NCBI GenBank assembly: GCA_934503195.1
Contig: CAKSVM010000003.1
Coordinates: forward strand, 1-64,000
Direction: 5' to 3'
Length of the DNA stretch: 64,000 nucleotides
Origin: an uncultured Eubacteriales bacterium
GTDB lineage: Bacteria; Bacillota; Clostridia; Oscillospirales; CAG-272
Positions 60,501-64,000 of the stretch are shown piece by piece. The notes under the pieces were generated by a model, which searched no databases, was not told the origin of the DNA, and was given only the letters and a program-made list of their open reading frames with translations. Position 1 is the stretch's first letter; the number at the start of each line of letters is the position of its first letter. The position numbers and the translations under genes are program-made.

Positions 60501-63500
60501 AAGACTCCACGTTCAGCAATCTTCAATATATAAACCTCGGTCAGGACCCTGACGACGTGATCCTCTTCAACGGCCGCTCGTATAAGGGCAACGAGAACAT
60601 CTACCTCACTCAGGCCGACCTCGCGCAGTCGAAGCTCGTCTTCTATTTCTACGACTCGACCTGTCTCTCGAACCAGACCGATATGTCGATAACGATCTCC
60701 GACACCTATCTCTACTTCGACGTCAACGGAAACGGCGTCATTGACGGATATTTCGACGAGGAAACCGGATACTTCGTCCTCGACAAGGACGAGAACGGAA
60801 ACGAAATCGACCTCAATCTCGGCATAATCTCGGGAAGCTTCGACGAAAAGACCTTCCAGCCGATCGTCGACAAGGACGGCGGCGTGCATCAGTATTTCTT
60901 CAAGGTTATCTACAAGACCTCGCCGCGCTCGCTGAAAGCCCCGGTCGGAGCGTCTGACACCGACACGCTCAGAATCCTTCCCTTCTTCGCCTCGACCGTC
61001 ACCGACGGCGGACGCTATTCGACGCTGACAAAGGAACAGCTCTCCTATCGCTACGTCGCCGCGGGCTATATGCGTACCGACAAGAACGGAACCGCCTACT
61101 ACGATTCCTCCGACGGACACCCGATGTACGGTGAGGCCGCGACGAAGACCTCAATGATCGACATTCCGCTCGGCGGCGACGTCAGCCCCGTCTACAAGGA
61201 ATACGACAAAACCCAGAACAAATGGCTTTGGCACTGGACCCCGAACTTCTGGGGACAGCTACTCTTCCCGTATGAAAATCCCGCTCCGATCTCGCACGAT
61301 ATGAACATGACCGGAGAAGCGGTCGCGATCGCCGGCGAGGAACCCACGTGGGATATCGTCGAGAAAAAGCGCGTCCAGAAGCTCAGCCCGGACGGCGCGG
61401 CGAGAGTCAACGGATATCTCGGCTCGCTCACCGGAAACAACACCTTCGGACTCGCCGTGACCGAGGAACCCTATGTCACCGAAAACGGCACGCGCGTCAA
61501 GAAAAAGCTCTCGTCGCTCGACGATATCGCGCATGACAGCCTCGCTCTGGGTGAGGTCAGCGCGATCCCGAACGCCGATTATCTCACGCTCTCGAACGGC
61601 TCGGGCGATGCCGGAGATTCCGAGGGTGACGCGGCCGGAGCGGGTTCGATGCCCGAATTCGAGGCCGACCTCGGAATCTCGCTCCCCTCGACCGAATTCG
61701 GTCTCTCGGATTACGCGAAGATTATAATGGACGGCAACTCGGTCGGCTTCTCGATCGGAATCCCGCTCCTCAAGATGGAAAAGGAATTCCCCGGCGACAA
61801 CAGCAACGCACAGCAGGGTCAGACAACTCCGACTCCCGGCGATCAGACCCAGCCGAACCCCGGTCAGGGCGGTCAGGGTTCGACGAATCCCCCGGCCTCC
61901 GGCTCGACCACTCCCGGACAGACCACAACCGCTCCGGCGACCCCCGCCACCGGAAACCCCAATCAGAACAGCGGCGGCGCGTCGGGTGCGACCCCGTCAA
62001 CTCCCGGCACGACTCAGAATCCCACTCCTCCGTCCTCGACGACCGGATCGTGGACTCCCGCGCGTCCGAACGTGCCAACAACCACCGCTCCGAACTCCGG
62101 AACCCCCGCTTCCTCCGGCGGACAGTCGGGAAATCAGGGCGGACAGTCGGGACAGTCCGGAAATAACGGAAGCCGCACCGGCGGAAGTGCTTCAGCTTCT
62201 CCCTCCTCCACCTCCACTGAACCCGCGACCACGTCTCTCAGCAAGTCCTTCAAGGACGCGAACGAGTCGATGGAAATGCTGAGGAAATTCGTCTCGACAA
62301 GAGGACAGAGCCTCAGCGAGGAACTCACGAAACAGCGCAACGAGGCAAAGGGCATGGGCGGCGTAAAGTCGAAGAAGGCCGAGGCTTCCTTCTCGGTCGC
62401 GCTCGTCATCATGTTCGAGTACAACCCGCTCGACAACGGATACTACTTCAAGACCGCGACAGTCGCGGCGGCGGTGTCCTTCGAGTTCACGCTCCAGTAC
62501 CGCTTCACCTTCTTCCCGCTCCTTTACATCTACTTAAAGACCGGATTCGAGATCAAAATCTCGACCGGACTCGGCGTTGACCGCGTCGGCGTAGAGGGCA
62601 ATGACGCGAAGGCGGTAAGCGCGTCGGCCTTCTCGGGCGTCGGACTTGAAGTCAAGGAAATCGGCGAGACCAAGCTCAAAAAAGGTCAGGCCTACATACT
62701 CGACACGACGCTCTCGACAAACAGCGAAAACAAAGTCACCGGACTCCACCTTTATATGGATGGAAGCTTCTATATGGAGGTTCTCGAGGGCGAAGGCGCC
62801 GACACCGAAGCCTCTCTCGCCCAAAAGGTTGACAGCTACGTAAAGGATCCGAAAGCATACAAGGAAGCTAACGGGGACGATTATTTCAGCTCCGGACGAC
62901 TCAAATCGAACGGCGAGGATCCCGTCGAGGTCTACTTCAAGAAGCACGACGGACGCGTCATCGTCATACTCACCGCGCTTGAGGAAGAGGCGCGAATCAC
63001 CTCGGCCAAGGAAGTCACCGGCGCGAAGAGCGTCGTCTACTGGCAGGGAATCAAGATCGAACCGTCCGGCTTCATCGAGGTCGGCGCGGGAATCGGAATC
63101 GACCTCCTTAAGTTCGAGCTTTATCTCAAAGCGACGCTCGGACTCGGATTCAGCTTCGGCGCGTACAATACCGATAAACAGGCATATGAGCCGGCGTCGT
63201 TTGACAGCTTCGCGCTCAGCGCGGCGATCGGATTCAGAGTGACGGTTCTCTTCTTCAACTACTCGATGGATCTCCTCGGCTACTACCTCACGTACAATAA
63301 GGGCGAGGGCTGGACAAGCCAGTTCGCCGCGCTCAACGGCGCGGTCCCGCTGAACGGATCGAGAAGCGGAGCGTCCGATTCGTCCTATGTCCATGTCACC
63401 GGACCCGAAAACAACTGGTACGACGTCAGGGTCGACGGCGAAACCCCGATGACCCGCGCGTATGACCCGACCGACAAGAACGCCCGCTTCCAGATCTCGG

Positions 63501-64000
63501 GCTACGGCACGAGCGGAGACGGATTCAGACTCATAGACGGTCTCTCCTCCGGATACACCTACAAGGTCTTCACGGTAAACGGCGACAGCTATCTTCTCTA
63601 CACAAGGCCGAAAGCGGACGCGACGGGCGTCGACATCCCAGAGCTTGTGCTGAGTAAGGTCGTTGTCACCGGAGACAGCCAGACCAGACTCGTGAACCCG
63701 CTTGACAAGGACGAAACCGCGCTCGTCGTCGACGGCGACGGAACCGGAGATCTCGACTTCACCGCGGCGGTAAACGGCTCGACCGTCACCGTCACATGGG
63801 TAAGCTACAAGACCGCGGCAGGAGAATCCACGACCGACGTCGGAACCGCGTCGAAGAACACGGTCATAAAGACCGCTACGCTTGACCTCTCGGAAGACAC
63901 GACCGCGACCGGATTCGAAAACAAGACCGTGATCTCGGCGGCCAATAATCTCTTCACCTTCCTCCCGAGCCAGACCAAAAACGCGTCTGTCTGGGCGGAG
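57536..64000 (+). CDS. Giant secreted protein with Calx-beta domain, open at window end
   Basis: 2155 codons are visible and the frame is still open at base 64000. GGAGG lies 7 bp before the ATG. A signal peptide (residues 1-25, cleavage near QTLA-Y) is followed by beta-rich sequence. A Calx-beta domain spans about 365-470 (DAGSVSVKIVRTG, AAAGKQYSPVSGTLMFAG), and a weaker one may occur near 78-140. A calcium-loop-like D-V-N-G-N-G-V-I-D-G is at ~1062. A linker rich in Gln, Gly, Thr, Pro and Ser occupies ~1420-1570, then a long beta-rich region. It probably acts at or outside the cell surface, in adhesion or glycan contact. I do not recognise the rest. Confidence 0.85.
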   Translation, partial: MNKRILSSLLVFAMLISAMPIQTLAYFRYKDDEILKHAESSLEIPLKDSDGKVSTLNYDATWDEIYPFGAFVFGNFEAAINEGASDGSQTVTIPVYRLGGTKGRAEVTVRFDPAATKTAADADSYSYALSGRDDITIEYENPQPIAKYQPLGKAHVYAGCGILDKDVTDDEGEAFATIFSLDNVKADSFKWQFTEIEINMSGNDDIKVITDWTDLADALTSEITVNNTDIVYDINKSDGVYKMRDFRCVYTVDGKTYCSDTWYFGERYVEEEEEVLPEMPEKTPDAEDPTYSTLEIEEEFGSAAFTLVFAEDEWVKNIIITAKDDEIGELPELGLFTLYENNGGAIYHAASTFTLLVNDDDPLGESAVGFETASIEADQDAGSVSVKIVRTGDNSYPVSVEYSTSDLDAAAGKQYSPVSGTLMFAGDINEATVTIPLIKESAREDILSFELTLSDLKGGKGSAAISSGSIRIDLTSSGRSQGITEGTNLATIIAGSAGEDVSGNVLTGDPLIPEAGTHDGIQTSSDDSPSPAKYNDNKIVTRSHTYEKGLIFSRSDYSDSTKYWRDYELVVGAVGGEYAAPMSLFTVFKAPAFTENSGGYSGTKANFSATQSSILLQHNHNTGFTSLEIANASLLFSDISWRFSWPTIGVAQAGRKEKDYLYVMPFAMVSYPSATNPNGGVKDWNGNAANFFSAKTRDTSWSGSDSLAMIYGRGLGFSFGLSLNKNGGQYPTWQESSKGLSDNDTKSGTNGSSKVTLDNLTLKRRYFGNSTLGFTIHTANDKDIGNPGDYAIFDEDSTVYQSIRPEVTIVPNAGGVTSGGQLYVGSKLKVDFKNLADYIIPQDGYITDYIYLTDNHGAVCKPQIERASDSTYYVTLLWSGMNETSLSSDRSYTLNVVMERRQEIFIDVGPSVVGNDNGAISTAWDKFLFEGEGGSINLRYAKFGYNTTTTRSDSPKHFKQSSGTATYNYDLVGNTTASRSLKLSRNSGKDSTFSNLQYINLGQDPDDVILFNGRSYKGNENIYLTQADLAQSKLVFYFYDSTCLSNQTDMSITISDTYLYFDVNGNGVIDGYFDEETGYFVLDKDENGNEIDLNLGIISGSFDEKTFQPIVDKDGGVHQYFFKVIYKTSPRSLKAPVGASDTDTLRILPFFASTVTDGGRYSTLTKEQLSYRYVAAGYMRTDKNGTAYYDSSDGHPMYGEAATKTSMIDIPLGGDVSPVYKEYDKTQNKWLWHWTPNFWGQLLFPYENPAPISHDMNMTGEAVAIAGEEPTWDIVEKKRVQKLSPDGAARVNGYLGSLTGNNTFGLAVTEEPYVTENGTRVKKKLSSLDDIAHDSLALGEVSAIPNADYLTLSNGSGDAGDSEGDAAGAGSMPEFEADLGISLPSTEFGLSDYAKIIMDGNSVGFSIGIPLLKMEKEFPGDNSNAQQGQTTPTPGDQTQPNPGQGGQGSTNPPASGSTTPGQTTTAPATPATGNPNQNSGGASGATPSTPGTTQNPTPPSSTTGSWTPARPNVPTTTAPNSGTPASSGGQSGNQGGQSGQSGNNGSRTGGSASASPSSTSTEPATTSLSKSFKDANESMEMLRKFVSTRGQSLSEELTKQRNEAKGMGGVKSKKAEASFSVALVIMFEYNPLDNGYYFKTATVAAAVSFEFTLQYRFTFFPLLYIYLKTGFEIKISTGLGVDRVGVEGNDAKAVSASAFSGVGLEVKEIGETKLKKGQAYILDTTLSTNSENKVTGLHLYMDGSFYMEVLEGEGADTEASLAQKVDSYVKDPKAYKEANGDDYFSSGRLKSNGEDPVEVYFKKHDGRVIVILTALEEEARITSAKEVTGAKSVVYWQGIKIEPSGFIEVGAGIGIDLLKFELYLKATLGLGFSFGAYNTDKQAYEPASFDSFALSAAIGFRVTVLFFNYSMDLLGYYLTYNKGEGWTSQFAALNGAVPLNGSRSGASDSSYVHVTGPENNWYDVRVDGETPMTRAYDPTDKNARFQISGYGTSGDGFRLIDGLSSGYTYKVFTVNGDSYLLYTRPKADATGVDIPELVLSKVVVTGDSQTRLVNPLDKDETALVVDGDGTGDLDFTAAVNGSTVTVTWVSYKTAAGESTTDVGTASKNTVIKTATLDLSEDTTATGFENKTVISAANNLFTFLPSQTKNASVWAE

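Noticed and set aside
58000..63400. Several minus-strand frames of 140-308 codons opposite the giant gene
   Set aside because: Antisense shadows caused by scarce stop codons; no ribosome binding sites and compositionally odd.

Overview
The window is a GC-rich chromosomal segment from an uncultured member of the class Clostridia (Bacillota), probably gut or rumen associated. This assignment is an inference. It rests on spmA/spmB spore maturation genes, a fused ispH-rpsA gene, an AbrB-type regulator with a CxxC zinc knuckle, strong AGGAGG-type ribosome binding sites, and vegetative promoters that nearly all have TTGACA-like and TATAAT boxes exactly 17 bp apart. There is no rRNA operon, no CRISPR array, no recognisable transposase and no phage structural gene.

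Layout. 1-2729: xylose isomerase (5' truncated by the window edge) and xylulokinase. 2770-4184: an amino-acid ABC transporter ATPase and permease without a binding protein. 4359-6208: a lipid kinase and a nucleoside hydrolase. 6250-7755: AbrB-like regulator, spmA, spmB. 7790-10440: GH4 glycosidase overlapping a CapA-like lipoprotein. 10546-16049: rpiR, HI0933-family flavoprotein, cmk, plsC and ispH-rpsA, in tightly overlapping order. 16233-18592: asd and purD. 18798-21862: two alpha/beta hydrolases, then an Rrf2 regulator and rubrerythrin. 22007-42088: an accessory carbohydrate-response zone with solute-binding-like lipoproteins, AraC regulators and glycosidases, interrupted by yhaM, an MscS channel and a nucleotidyltransferase. 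42384-48900: YfhO-like membrane protein, another AraC regulator, an ApbE / NusG-domain-II / Gx-transporter operon and an SPFH (slipin) gene. 48901-49587: a long gene-free stretch with a consensus promoter, tRNA-like structure and palindromes. 49588-52771: a sixth binding-like lipoprotein, a methyltransferase and a D-2-hydroxyacid dehydrogenase. 52963-55172: feoA-feoB. 55277-55446: an 85-bp tandem repeat. 55447-57331: a pseudo-receiver winged-helix regulator and a DUF2971 protein. 57536-64000: the first 2155 codons of a giant secreted protein that runs off the window.

How the genes fit together. The middle of the window looks like a set of sensing and harvesting units. Six paralogous lipoproteins of about 480 residues, none next to permease genes, sit beside AraC regulators (often divergently) and glycosidases of the GH4, GH42-like, GH38/DUF5054-like and GH63-like folds. 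Each lipoprotein carries a dockerin-type calcium loop at nearly the same position (residues 235-251).

The most unusual non-coding signal is a family of short palindromes, CAAC-N4-GTTG, found in five intergenic places. In four of them neighbouring copies are 30-32 bp apart, about three helical turns. They lie upstream of rpiR, yfhO and apbE and inside and beyond the slipin leader. They could be operators of one regulon or REP-like elements; the sequence alone does not decide.
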